Assembly: GCA_910577945.1 (NCBI GenBank)
Contig: CAJTNI010000031.1
Span: 1 to 18,005 of the forward strand
From: an uncultured Christensenella sp.
GTDB lineage: Bacteria; Bacillota; Clostridia; Christensenellales; Pumilibacteraceae
Direction: 5' to 3'
DNA: 18,005 nt
Made by a program: the position numbers and the translations under genes. The notes under the pieces were generated by a model. The model was not told the origin of the DNA. It worked only from the letters and a program-made list of their open reading frames with translations, and did no database searches. Positions within the stretch are counted from its first letter, which is position 1. Every line of letters starts with the position of its first letter. Below, in pieces: positions 1-8,400 of the stretch.

Positions 1-1
1 C

Positions 2-367
2 AGTCTTGAAGATAGCCCAAACGGATATTATTTGACAGTTGTTTTAAACGGTTCTGATGAGATAATAGGTTCTGCTTGTATTTTCCCTGACGAAAAAAAG
101 GAAATATTTGATATAGGATATTGCGTTCATAAGGACTATTGGGGGAAAAGATTTGGTTCTGAACTATTGGCTTTAATCGTTACTTTAATACGCAATAATG
201 GCGGCGTTGAGATAACTGCGGAAGTTGCGCAAGATAATATTGCATCGAATAGATTGCTTGCGAATAACGGCTTTAAGATAAAAAAGGAATCGCGATTTAA
301 AAAATATAAAATGAGTATCTGTTTCAATAGTTACATTTATACTTTTAGTTGCGCTAATCAAACTTGA
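2..367 (+). CDS. GNAT-family N-acetyltransferase, 5'-truncated by the window edge
   Basis: The reading frame is open from base 2, so the gene begins outside the window; the internal TTG at 32 is not a convincing start. The visible 121 residues carry the second half of a GCN5-related acetyltransferase fold of the RimJ/RimL type. A beta strand (IIGSACIFPD, then IFDIGYCVHKDYWG) leads into the acetyl-CoA pyrophosphate loop, here KRFGSE instead of the usual R/Q-x-x-G-x-G/A. Next come a helix (LLALIVTLI) and the typical NIASNRLLANNGFK segment. Such enzymes move an acetyl group from acetyl-CoA to an amine; the acceptor cannot be told from this fragment. The gene is markedly AT-rich compared with everything right of 1766. 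It is convergent with the recombinase at 697-1308 and ends just before a shared terminator. Confidence 0.8.
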   Translation, partial: SLEDSPNGYYLTVVLNGSDEIIGSACIFPDEKKEIFDIGYCVHKDYWGKRFGSELLALIVTLIRNNGGVEITAEVAQDNIASNRLLANNGFKIKKESRFKKYKMSICFNSYIYTFSCANQT

Positions 368-405
368 ATTAAATTTCGATTTGTCTTTCTGAATAGTTTT
401 TAGTA

Positions 406-438
406 AAAAGCTCTCGAACGATATGTTCGAGAGCTTTT
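406..438. terminator. Bidirectional intrinsic terminator between convergent genes
   Basis: A perfect 14-bp inverted repeat (arms 406-419 and 425-438, AAAAGCTCTCGAAC and its complement) encloses a 5-base loop. The arms end in runs of T on both strands (TTTT on the plus strand, TTTTT on the minus strand). It lies 38 bases after the acetyltransferase stop and downstream of the minus-strand recombinase, so it can end transcription from both sides. Confidence 0.9.
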
Positions 439-519
439 GTCCTCGCTTGAAAGTATAACTCTTAAAAATTTAGTATTTAATTCCAAATGAGAAGTGCGCT
501 TTTGACCTATGCTTTTTGT

Positions 520-696
520 TTATCGGCATGCTATAAATCCCGCGACGCCGTTGTCGAAAAAGTATTTCGTTTTCGGGCGTTTAAGCTTAACGATTTTGGC
601 GGGGTTTTCGATATATAGGGCGCGGCAATTATAATGCTTATCGCCGTATTCGATAAGCGATTGCGTCGCGAAGGCTGTTTTTCGTCCCTCGGTCAA
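520..696 (-). pseudogene. 58-codon open stretch directly behind the recombinase stop, same frame
   Basis: After the recombinase stop (TGA at 699-697) the same frame stays open for 58 codons, from TTG at 696 to TAA at 522-520. The translation starts LTEGRKTAFATQ and ends YFFDNGVAGFIACR. Its composition looks protein-like, with alternating charged and aromatic stretches. There is no ATG, no ribosome binding site before the TTG, and I recognise no family. It may be the remnant of another gene, a former C-terminal extension cut off by the TGA, or chance: 58 codons without a stop is not rare at this base composition. The rest of 439-696 shows nothing else that I can support. Confidence 0.3.
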
Positions 697-1308
697 TCAA
701 ATTGCCCGTGGGTTTTTCGTAAATTCTTTTACGTAGCGATAAAAGGTGGTGGGGCGCATGGCGGTCAGGCTCAGCGCTTCGGCGTAGCCGATTTGCTTGG
801 ACAAGTACAAATCGGCTATGCTTTTAAAGTCGGGCGGCAGCTGTATTCGCGGTCTGCCGAACTTGACGCCCTTTTCGAGCGCGAGCTTTATGCCTTCGGC
901 TTGGCGATGGCGGATGTTTTCGCGTTCGTTTTCGGCTACGAAAGACAGTAATTGCAGCACGATATCGGAAATGAATTTGCCGATGAGGTTGTTTTCCGAG
1001 CAGCGCGTGTCGAGCAGCGGTATATCGAGCACGAATATATCGGCATGAATGATTTTCGTTATGCGTCCCCATTCCTCTATCACGGCGTCGTAATTGCGCC
1101 CCAATCGGTCTATGGATTTTATAATAAGCAAATCACCCGCGCGGATTGTTCGCAAAAGCTTTTTATAGCTTGTGCGCTCGAAATCCTTGCCGCTTTGCTT
1201 GTCGCAGTAAATTTTGTCTATGGCGACGCCGCAGTCGGCAAAAGCGGCGAGCTGACGTTCGAGGTTTTGGTCTTTTGACGAAACGCGCGCGTAAGCGTAG
1301 CAACTCAT
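697..1308 (-). CDS. Small serine recombinase (resolvase/invertase family)
   Basis: This 203-residue protein has the length and layout of the gamma-delta resolvase/Hin family. The catalytic domain spans residues 1-~125 with the nucleophile Ser10 in YARVSSKDQ, Arg8, Arg45, and the Asp67-Arg68-Leu-Gly-Arg71 motif. All the key active-site residues are present. The long E helix (residues ~115-145, with ENERENIRHRQ) is followed by GRPR (151-154). A C-terminal helix-turn-helix at ~165-195 (QIGYAEALSLTAMRPTTFYRYV) would bind the recombination site. ATG 1308 is preceded by GGGAGA at good spacing. The enzyme would cut and rejoin DNA at paired short sites through a Ser-DNA link. No transposase or clear res site is in view, so whether it serves a lost element, an invertible switch or a plasmid-like unit is unknown. 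A promoter candidate lies at 1340-1368. Confidence 0.92.
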   Translation of the reverse strand: MSCYAYARVSSKDQNLERQLAAFADCGVAIDKIYCDKQSGKDFERTSYKKLLRTIRAGDLLIIKSIDRLGRNYDAVIEEWGRITKIIHADIFVLDIPLLDTRCSENNLIGKFISDIVLQLLSFVAENERENIRHRQAEGIKLALEKGVKFGRPRIQLPPDFKSIADLYLSKQIGYAEALSLTAMRPTTFYRYVKEFTKNPRAI

Positions 1309-1339
1309 ATTTTATCTCCCGTGATTTTATCGTAGCTTA

Positions 1340-1368
1340 ATTATATAAAAAAGATTAAGCGTGCGCAA
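1340..1368 (-). promoter_or_regulatory. Possible own promoter of the recombinase
   Basis: On the minus strand a perfect -10 box TATAAT (1345-1340) follows a partial -35 box TTGCGC (1368-1363) at a 17-base distance. It lies just past the terminator at 1371-1403 and about 32 bases before the recombinase ATG. It could therefore express the recombinase independently of the stronger upstream promoter. The -35 box is weak. Confidence 0.45.
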
Positions 1369-1453
1369 ATAAAAAAAACCACCAAAATCTATACGATTTG
1401 GTGATAACGTCTGTCATTCCCGATTTGCTGAAATTTACGGCGATTTGCGCCAT
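1355..1453 (-). CDS. Possible 32-residue small ORF overlapping the terminator
   Basis: ATG at 1453 opens 32 codons ending at TAA 1357-1355. The peptide starts MAQIAVNFSKSGMTD and ends YRFWWFFLFAHA, giving a polar N half and a strongly hydrophobic aromatic C half. The C half is encoded by the terminator stem and its T-run. There is no good ribosome binding site before the ATG. It could be a leader or toxin-like peptide, but it is as likely a by-product of the terminator sequence. Confidence 0.2.
   Translation of the reverse strand: MAQIAVNFSKSGMTDVITKSYRFWWFFLFAHA
1371..1403 (-). terminator. Intrinsic terminator upstream of the recombinase
   Basis: On the minus strand, CACCAAATC (1403-1395), loop GTATA, then GATTTTGGTG (1389-1380) form a 9-bp stem with one bulged T. 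An uninterrupted run of eight T (1378-1371) follows. No conventional gene lies immediately upstream on this strand, so it serves the short transcript from 1480-1508. Confidence 0.85.
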
Positions 1454-1474
1454 AATCGACAAGTTTTTGACTTG
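1371..1474 (-). ncRNA. Candidate ~100-nt small RNA or attenuated leader
   Basis: This minus-strand unit is bounded by a near-consensus promoter (1480-1508, start expected near 1473) and a strong intrinsic terminator (1371-1403). The expected transcript would be about 100 nt. It contains a small hairpin near its 5' end (CAAGT-CAAAA-ACTTG), a GGCG/CGCC hairpin, and three copies of CAAATCG. The last copy forms part of the terminator stem. It ends about 63 bases before the recombinase ATG, so it may be a free small RNA or a leader whose terminator controls readthrough into the recombinase. I match it to no known RNA family. A 32-codon reading frame overlaps it (1355-1453). Confidence 0.45.
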
Positions 1475-1479
1475 AAAAC

Positions 1480-1508
1480 AGTATATCACACTCCTTTTTG
1501 CCTGTCAA
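1480..1508 (-). promoter_or_regulatory. Strong sigma-A type promoter for the short minus-strand transcript
   Basis: On the minus strand, TTGACA (1508-1503) and TATACT (1485-1480) are separated by exactly 17 bases, one mismatch from the full consensus. A, T-rich sequence precedes the -35 box. The expected start is near 1473, pointing toward the terminator at 1371-1403 and the recombinase. Confidence 0.75.
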
Positions 1509-1714
1509 TACCTTTTTTAAAAAAGTATAGGTTATGGCAAATACTTACACAGGGAAGATTATGAGCCGAAAACCCTTATTTACACGCGCGTTCGCATACG
1601 GGGTAATTTCATCGCAGGTTGTTCGATTGAGGTAGCGGTTTCGCATTAAGCGGATTTCAAGTCAATAGGCGTACGGCAAAAGCGGCGTTTTGTCGCGTTT
1701 TTCTTTTTTATAAG

Positions 1715-1734
1715 GATATCGAATAGATATCGAA
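1715..1734 (+). repeat. Two direct copies of GATATCGAA before the amylase RBS
   Basis: GATATCGAA occurs at 1715-1723 and again at 1726-1734, 11 bases apart (one helical turn). Each contains the palindrome GATATC. The position just before the ribosome binding site of the amylase gene would suit an operator. In the rest of 1509-1765 I see no canonical plus-strand promoter for the amylase operon, only an AT-rich patch at 1696-1714. Confidence 0.35.
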
Positions 1735-1765
1735 AATCGTAATCAAAAATCATAGGGAGGACGTG

Positions 1766-4486
1766 ATGAAAAGATTTAAAAGTACGGTCTGCATTGTCGT
1801 CGCATTGATTATGGCAATGTGCTGCCTTAACGGTTGCGGCGACGACGGTGCGGGCGAAAACCCGAACGGCAAGGCGTCGTACACGGTGACGTTCGACGTC
1901 GGCGCGGAGGCGACGTCGGCGGGCGTTTCCGCGCCCGCAAAGCAGGTCGTCAAGGCGGGCGGCACTGCCGTCGAGCCCGTTACGGACTATTGGGCGGGGC
2001 ACGTGCTCGTCGGCTGGTACAACGCCGACGCGCAGTGGAATTTTTCCGAAAATGCGGTTAACTCGGACTTGACGCTTACCGCGCATTGGGGCAACGAGGT
2101 TACGGCGGACGTGGCGGCAAAGTACGAATCGGAGCTCGATTGGGGCGAGGTCGGGCACTTGTATGTGCATTATCTTCGCGGCGCGGACAGCATCGGCGAG
2201 CACGGCACTGTAAACGACGCGCCCGCGCCCGACTATTCCGAGCCCATAAGCTCCGCCGTCTACGGCGATTGGGGGCTTTGGGTGTGGGAATATCTGCCGA
2301 CGAACAGCGAGGGCAGAACGTTTTTCCCCATGAAGCTCGACGAGAGCGGCGCGGTTTACGATATCGACTTAACCGCCGAGTACGACGATGCGGGGTGGGA
2401 TTCCGAGACCAAAACGCACAAAAGCCTGCCCGCGGCGTACGACAAGGCGACGCAGCTCGGCATTCAGTTCTTTTCGCAGGACAGCCGCGTAAACGGCAGC
2501 GGATTTTGGGTTAACGACGGCGGCAATATTTACGTAAGCCTCGCCGACGCGGCGCGCGAAAAGGGCGATTATCATTGGTTTGTGCGTCAGGGCGAGACGC
2601 AGCGCGGTTCGGCTAAGTTCGAATCGGCGGTGGTGGACGACCCGTACGACGGATTGGAGCCGGGGTCGGCGGTCAGCACGTACGACGTTGTTTCCAACAA
2701 GGGCAACAACGACGTGTACGTGCAGCAGCCCGTGGCGAAGGGCTGGGAGGACAATTCGGTCGGCTACCAGATATTCGTGGCGAGCTTTGCGGACAGCGAT
2801 GGCGACGGCATGGGCGATTTGCAGGGCATAATCGGCAAGCTCGATTACCTTGACGAGCTGGGCATCGACACGCTGTGGCTCACGCCGTTCCAGCAAAGCA
2901 ACAGCTATCACGGCTACGACATTAAGGATTATTTCACGGTAGACCCCAGATTCGGCACGCTCGACGACTACCGCGAGCTGTTGTTCGAGGCGCACAAGCG
3001 CGGCATGAAGGTGCTTATGGATTTCGTGCTCAACCACACCGCCACGAGCAATCCGTGGTTTGAAAAGTCGCAAAAGCTGGTCAAGGAAACCGTCAAAATG
3101 CCCGACGGCACGATGAAGGTTATCGACTATCGCAATTTCTACACCTGGCAGAACGAGGACAACGTGCCCAAGTCGGGCAACGCCGCCAAGCAGTGGTTCA
3201 AGGACAGCAACGGCTACTACTATTACAGCAGCTTCAACTCCGATATGCCCGAGCTCAATTTCGACTATCAGGCGACGCGCGACGCGATTTTGCAGGTGGC
3301 GCTGTATTGGATGAGCTTCGGGCTCGACGGGTTCAGGCTGGACGCGGTAAAGCACATTTACATGGCGAACGAGAACCCCAACCATTCGAGCCAGATAGTG
3401 ACGGACGTTTCCGCCGACGGCGATTATTCTTTCGACGTCAAAAAGAACGCGCATTTCTTCATGGAGTTCAACGCCAAGCTGAAAGCCAGCTACCCCGAGG
3501 CGATACTCGTCGGCGAGAATTTCAACGGCGACCCCATCAAGATTGCGGGGCTGTACGGCGGGCTCGATTCGCAGTTCAACTTTAATTGGTACTACGATTC
3601 GACGGGCAGTCTCGGCACGATAGCGCAAAACGACGAATATAAAACGCATTATCAATACGCGGCGAAGATAATGAACCAATACGCGGCGGCGCAGTTCGAT
3701 TACGGAATGTATCGCACCGACTATATCGACGGCATATTCACGAGCAACCACGACGTGCAGCGCGCCCGCGACAGAGTGCTCAACCATTGGAGCGATGCGG
3801 ACAACGATTGGATAGGCGCGGGCGCAACTACGCAAGCGGACGTCGAGCTGTCGTACGAGCTCGCCAAGCTGTGGGCGGGCATGTGCATGACCGTGCCCGG
3901 CATGACCTGGATTTACAACGGCGACGAGCTGGGCATGTTCGGCAGCAAAACGCCCAACGCCGCGGGCGAGGGCTCGGGGCACGAGGACAGGTGGCTGCGC
4001 CAAGCCATGAAGTGGACGAAGACGTTCGACGACGACGCGGCGAATTGCAGCTACGATATAGGCTTTAACAATTACAAAATGACCTGGGATAAGTTCAACG
4101 CGGAGCTGGACGGCGTAAAGGAGCAAAAGCTCGACGAGCGGTCTATTTACAACGCGTACAAGTCGCTCATCGCGCTGCGCAAGCAGTATCGGGCGTTCAG
4201 CCGCGGCAAGGTTACAAACACGACGGTCGCGTTCAGCGAGGACCAAAACGCGCAGACGGGCGAAATAACGGTGCGCGGCACGAAGGTTATTTCTTACCGC
4301 CTGTCGGACGGCGTAAACACGTTCGACGTGTACGTCAACGCGTGCACTGCGCCCGCGACCTGCGGCAGAAGCGGCAAGTACGAGATAGGCGGAGAGCTTG
4401 TATACAGCACGAGCGGACAGGGCTTCGACGGCGACGTGCTGCCCGCGCTCACGCTGGCTATATATAAGGTAACGGAGGCGGCATAA
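1766..4486 (+). CDS. Lipoprotein alpha-amylase, GH13, with B-repeat and CBM41-like domain
   Basis: This cell-surface enzyme is predicted to hydrolyse alpha-1,4 links in starch-like glucans. I chose ATG 1766: AGGGAGG lies 5 bases upstream, whereas the GTG at 1763 would sit 2 bases from it. Residues 1-24 are a lipoprotein signal with lipobox L-N-G-C24. An InlB B-repeat (~39-109) follows. Residues ~125-290 resemble a pullulanase-type CBM41 (HLYVHYLRG, GDWGLWVWEY), which binds alpha-glucan. The GH13 barrel runs from ~330 to ~815, with a calcium-loop-like DSDGDGMGD (343-351) and region I DFVLNH (419-424). The nucleophile is Asp526 in GFRLDAVKH, the acid/base Glu584 in LVGENF, and the transition-state Asp663 in FTSNHD. 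MPELNFD (494-500) is also present. A beta domain closes the protein. The full catalytic triad makes activity likely; pullulanase or transferase specificity cannot be excluded. It is the first gene of a three-gene operon. Confidence 0.93.
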   Translation: MKRFKSTVCIVVALIMAMCCLNGCGDDGAGENPNGKASYTVTFDVGAEATSAGVSAPAKQVVKAGGTAVEPVTDYWAGHVLVGWYNADAQWNFSENAVNSDLTLTAHWGNEVTADVAAKYESELDWGEVGHLYVHYLRGADSIGEHGTVNDAPAPDYSEPISSAVYGDWGLWVWEYLPTNSEGRTFFPMKLDESGAVYDIDLTAEYDDAGWDSETKTHKSLPAAYDKATQLGIQFFSQDSRVNGSGFWVNDGGNIYVSLADAAREKGDYHWFVRQGETQRGSAKFESAVVDDPYDGLEPGSAVSTYDVVSNKGNNDVYVQQPVAKGWEDNSVGYQIFVASFADSDGDGMGDLQGIIGKLDYLDELGIDTLWLTPFQQSNSYHGYDIKDYFTVDPRFGTLDDYRELLFEAHKRGMKVLMDFVLNHTATSNPWFEKSQKLVKETVKMPDGTMKVIDYRNFYTWQNEDNVPKSGNAAKQWFKDSNGYYYYSSFNSDMPELNFDYQATRDAILQVALYWMSFGLDGFRLDAVKHIYMANENPNHSSQIVTDVSADGDYSFDVKKNAHFFMEFNAKLKASYPEAILVGENFNGDPIKIAGLYGGLDSQFNFNWYYDSTGSLGTIAQNDEYKTHYQYAAKIMNQYAAAQFDYGMYRTDYIDGIFTSNHDVQRARDRVLNHWSDADNDWIGAGATTQADVELSYELAKLWAGMCMTVPGMTWIYNGDELGMFGSKTPNAAGEGSGHEDRWLRQAMKWTKTFDDDAANCSYDIGFNNYKMTWDKFNAELDGVKEQKLDERSIYNAYKSLIALRKQYRAFSRGKVTNTTVAFSEDQNAQTGEITVRGTKVISYRLSDGVNTFDVYVNACTAPATCGRSGKYEIGGELVYSTSGQGFDGDVLPALTLAIYKVTEAA

Positions 4487-5403
4487 TGAATAAAGCGAGT
4501 AAGTTTTTGACTTTGGCGTTGGCGTGCACGCTCGCCGCGGGCGCGGTAGCGGTATCGGCGGCGGCGGAAACGTCCGCCGCGCCGCAGGACGACGCCGTGA
4601 AGGTTTATCTCGTGCCGGGCAGCTACAAGGACGCGAGAACGGGCGAAACGGTGTGCCACGCCGTAGACGGCGCGACCAAGCTCACCGACGCACAGTGCGA
4701 GGAAATACACACGCCCAACGCGTATCTGTTTACGGGTGGAACGGGCGACGCCTTGCCCGCGCCGTCCACTACGCGCGAGGGATACGCCTTTAACGGGTGG
4801 TGGAGCATAGACGGCGCGACGGTTGCGTATCACGACGTGCTGCCCGCGGTTACGCAAACGACGTATTACTACGCCGATTGGCGCGCCGCGCTGTCGCAGC
4901 CCATGGACCCCGTAAACCCGCCCGACGAGCAAGCCGAGCAAATGGAATACTATCTGGAAATTACGCGCAAAGCCACGGGCGAAAAGGAGCGCGTGCCGCT
5001 GTACGTTGCGGCGACCGACGTGCCCAACGCCGAGCAGTTCGGATACGGCGGACCGGTGCAGCTTTATAACGAGTGGTTCTTGTTGGAGCCGGGTGACGAT
5101 TTTCAAGTGTACGTATCGCGCATTTACAGCAAAAAACCCACGCCCGCGCCGCAAAAGATTAAAGGACAATCGTATGCCAAGCTCGAAGAGAACGGCGTCA
5201 ACAAAACCTTCGATTGGCTGCATTGCAAGACCGACGACGACCGCTACAACGATGCGTGGCCGTTCAACAGGTACGACGACGATTTTTCGCCCGCTTACGG
5301 ATATGTGGGCGAGAGGGCGACGGAGGCGCACCATTTCCGAATTTACATCAAGTTCTACGACAGCGGCGACGTTATGACCATGTATATGGAAAACAAGGAC
5401 TGA
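4486..5403 (+). CDS. Secreted B-repeat protein of unknown function, coupled to the amylase
   Basis: This 305-residue protein has a classical signal peptide (KxxK n-region, hydrophobic LTLALACTLAAGAVAV, likely cleavage after Ala27) and no lipobox. Residues ~90-133 form an InlB B-repeat-like unit (REGYAFNGWWSIDG ... YYYADW). The C-terminal part (~150-305) is rich in beta-prone aromatic and acidic residues, including YNEWFLLEPGDDFQVYV and HHFRIYIKFYDSGDV. I do not recognise it. ATG 4486 overlaps the amylase stop by one base (TAATG), with GGAGG 7 bases upstream, so translation is probably coupled. That suggests a partner of the amylase at the cell surface, possibly a binding subunit; this is inferred from position only. 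It has no visible anchor and may be held by the B-repeat or by a neighbour protein. Confidence 0.85.
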   Translation: MNKASKFLTLALACTLAAGAVAVSAAAETSAAPQDDAVKVYLVPGSYKDARTGETVCHAVDGATKLTDAQCEEIHTPNAYLFTGGTGDALPAPSTTREGYAFNGWWSIDGATVAYHDVLPAVTQTTYYYADWRAALSQPMDPVNPPDEQAEQMEYYLEITRKATGEKERVPLYVAATDVPNAEQFGYGGPVQLYNEWFLLEPGDDFQVYVSRIYSKKPTPAPQKIKGQSYAKLEENGVNKTFDWLHCKTDDDRYNDAWPFNRYDDDFSPAYGYVGERATEAHHFRIYIKFYDSGDVMTMYMENKD

Positions 5404-5463
5404 CTACGACGCGCTTTTCCGCGCAAAATTCAAGCTTAACAAATTTAATACGGGAGGAACTGT

Positions 5464-8400
5464 ATGAAGAAAAAAAACCTTGTGGCGACGCTTGCTGTAA
5501 TAGCGTGCGCCACGTCCATGGGCGCGGCGCTTGTCGCATGCGACAACGCCGACGACCCGCAAAACCCTCAGTCGTATACGATAGTATTCGATACCAACGG
5601 CGGCTCGATAGTATCCGAGCAGGGCGTTACGGGCGGCGACAAGATAATCGAGCCGGGCGACCCTACGAAATTCGGCTACGAATTCGACGGCTGGTATACG
5701 GACGAGGAATGCACCCAGATTTGGACGTTCGAGACGGACACCGTCACGGGCAATCTCACGCTTTACGCCAAGTGGAAGGATAAGAGCGCGACCGCGAATA
5801 CGTATTTCGATTTCGGCTTGTCGAACGGCGCGTACTCGATAAAGGTCAAGACGGGGCAGACCTTGCCCGCGGACGTCATACTGCCGTCCGAGTACGAGGG
5901 CAAGCCCGTAACGGCTATCGCCGACGGCGCGTTCGAGGGACAGACCGCGCTCAAAAGCGTCAAGATACCGAGCAGCGTCAAGTCAATCGGCGCGCGCGCA
6001 TTTCGCAACTGTGCAAGCCTCGAAACCGTGCTCGGCGCGGACAACGTAGAGAGCATAGGCGGCACGGCGTTCGGCGGCACTAAGTACGACGACACGCTGC
6101 AAAGCGGCGCGACGTACATAGGCAAAACGCTGTACAAGTACACGGGCGCGGGCGCGGAGCTCGCCGTCAGGGACGGCACGGTCGGCATAGCGGTAAGCGC
6201 GGCGCAGGACAATACGAGCCTGACCAAGCTCACGCTGCCGTCCACGCTCAAAATCATCGGCAACTACGCGTTCGGCACGAGCGGCGACAAGAGCGGCATG
6301 GGCATAACCGAGCTCGTAATTCCCGACGGCGTGGAGAGCATCGGCGACAACGCGTTCCGCAACGCAAAGAGCCTTGCGAAGCTCGTCGTGGGCAAGGGCG
6401 TAAAGAGCATCGGCGCGAACGCGTTTTGCGGCGCGGCGATAACCGATTTGAGCTACGGCGCGAATGCCGAAATCAAGGACAATTCGTTCGCGGAGGTTGC
6501 CGCGGACGCGAAAATCACGATAGGCGACGCCGTCAAGGAGTTCCCCGCGGGCATTGTCGGCAAGTACGCGAGCCTTACGGAAGTCACGCTCGGCGCGGGC
6601 GTAACTCAGCTTCCCGCGAACGCGTTCAACGGTCAAGCCAAGCTCGCAAAGCTTACGGTAAACGGCGCGCTTACGGCGATTGGCGCGAGCGCGCTGCAAG
6701 GCACTGCCATAACCGAGTTTACGGTGGGCAAGACAGTAGCGTCTATCGGCGCAACCGCGTTTAAGGACTGCGCCGCGCTCAAAAAGGTGACGTACGACGC
6801 GAAAAGCGCAACCGCGCCCGCGACGAGCGCTTTTGCGGGCTGCGCGGCGTTGAAAACCGTCGTCGTCGGCGATAATGCGGAAGCTATTCCCGACAGCCTG
6901 TTTGCGGGCGTCGCGCTCACGTCGCTGACGCTCGGCGACAATGTGGCGGTCATCGGCGCGGACGCGTTCCGCGGCGCGGCGATTACCTCGGTCGCAATCG
7001 GCGAAAAGGTGACGGAAATCGGCGCGGACGCGTTCGGCGACAACGACGCGCTCGCGACCGTCGCATTCAACGCGATTGCGGCGCAAAACAAATCGGATTG
7101 CACGCTGTTCCCCAACGCCGCGTCGCTTACAATCGGCGCGAAAGTAACCGAAATTCCCGCGTATATGGCAAATGGCAATACCGCGCTTACGGCGTTGACG
7201 CTGCCTGCGACCGTTACCGATATAGGCTCGCACGCGTTCGACGGCTGCACCGCGCTCGCCACAATCAACGGGTTCGACAACGTGAAGAATATCGGCGCGG
7301 ACGCGCTCAAAGACACGCCCTATCTCGCCGCATACCTGCAAGCGGACGGCGTGGTGTATCTCGGCTCTATCCTGTACGCGTACAACGGCGACATGCCGCA
7401 AAATTACACGCTCGAAGTAAAGGCGGGCACTACGACTATTGCCGAGGGCGCGCTTGCGGGGCAAAACAACCTCGTCGCGGTCAAGCTGCCCGACAGCGTG
7501 GTCGAAATCGGCGCGCGAGCGTTTAAGGATTGCAAATCGCTCAAAGGCACGGTAGACCTAAGCAGCGTAATTAAGGTTGGCGACGAGGCGTTCAGCGGCG
7601 ACGACGCTATCGAGAAGTTCGCCATGAACGGCAAGCTCGAAGAGGTGGGCGCGCATGCGTTCGACGGCTGCAAAATTGCCGAAATCGCGCTCGTCATGCC
7701 CGAGACCGCAAAATCGCTCGGCGAGTACGCGTTTTACGATTGCTACGGGCTTAAATCCATCGATATCAAGGGCGGCATAACCGAAATCCCCGCGTATTGC
7801 TTCTACATAAAATTAGACTTTGACGACGATAGAACGCTCGGCATGGTAAAATCCATTAAGCTTGCGCCGAGCGTAGAGCGCGTGCGCGATTATTGGGTGG
7901 GTATGAACAGCGTCGAGCACCTCGAAATTCCCGGCGTCAAATACATCGGCAAGAACGCTTTGGCGTATTACAATTACGATTTCGACGTCGAGCAATTTTT
8001 GGAAATCCCCGACGGCGCGTTCCTGCATTGGGGCGCATGCGAGCGGTTTATCGTCAACGAAAATTGCACGATTTTGGGCGCGTGCTTTAAAGGCTCTACC
8101 AGAAAATCGAACCTTAAATACGTGGAAATCAAGAGTCGGCACATCACCGAAATCGCAAGCAACATGTTTGCCGGACAGTCTACTTTGACAAAAGTCGTTT
8201 TGCCCGACAGTATAACCTCGTTCGGTTCGCGCGCGTTTTTGGATTGCACCAACGCAGTAATTTACGGCGGGCTTACGAGCAACGTCAAGTCAATCGGCGA
8301 AATGGCGTTTTGCAACGTGCGCGGGTTCGGAACGCCCGTCGACTTATCGGGCGTCACCTCGTTCGGCAACAGCGCGTTCGACAACAGCCGTCTCAGCGGA

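Noticed and set aside
697..1308. IS607-type transposase instead of a resolvase
   Set aside because: In IS607 enzymes the DNA-binding domain is N-terminal. Here it is C-terminal, as in resolvases and invertases, and no TnpB is next to it.
1467..1487. Plus-strand promoter TTGACT ... TATATC upstream of the amylase
   Set aside because: The spacing is only 9 bases. The sequence is better explained by the minus-strand promoter at 1480-1508.
2369..4246. A 625-codon open frame on the minus strand opposite the amylase gene
   Set aside because: It mirrors the GC-rich codon pattern of the real gene. The product is Arg/Val/Leu-rich with no domain, and the plus strand encodes a complete GH13 enzyme.
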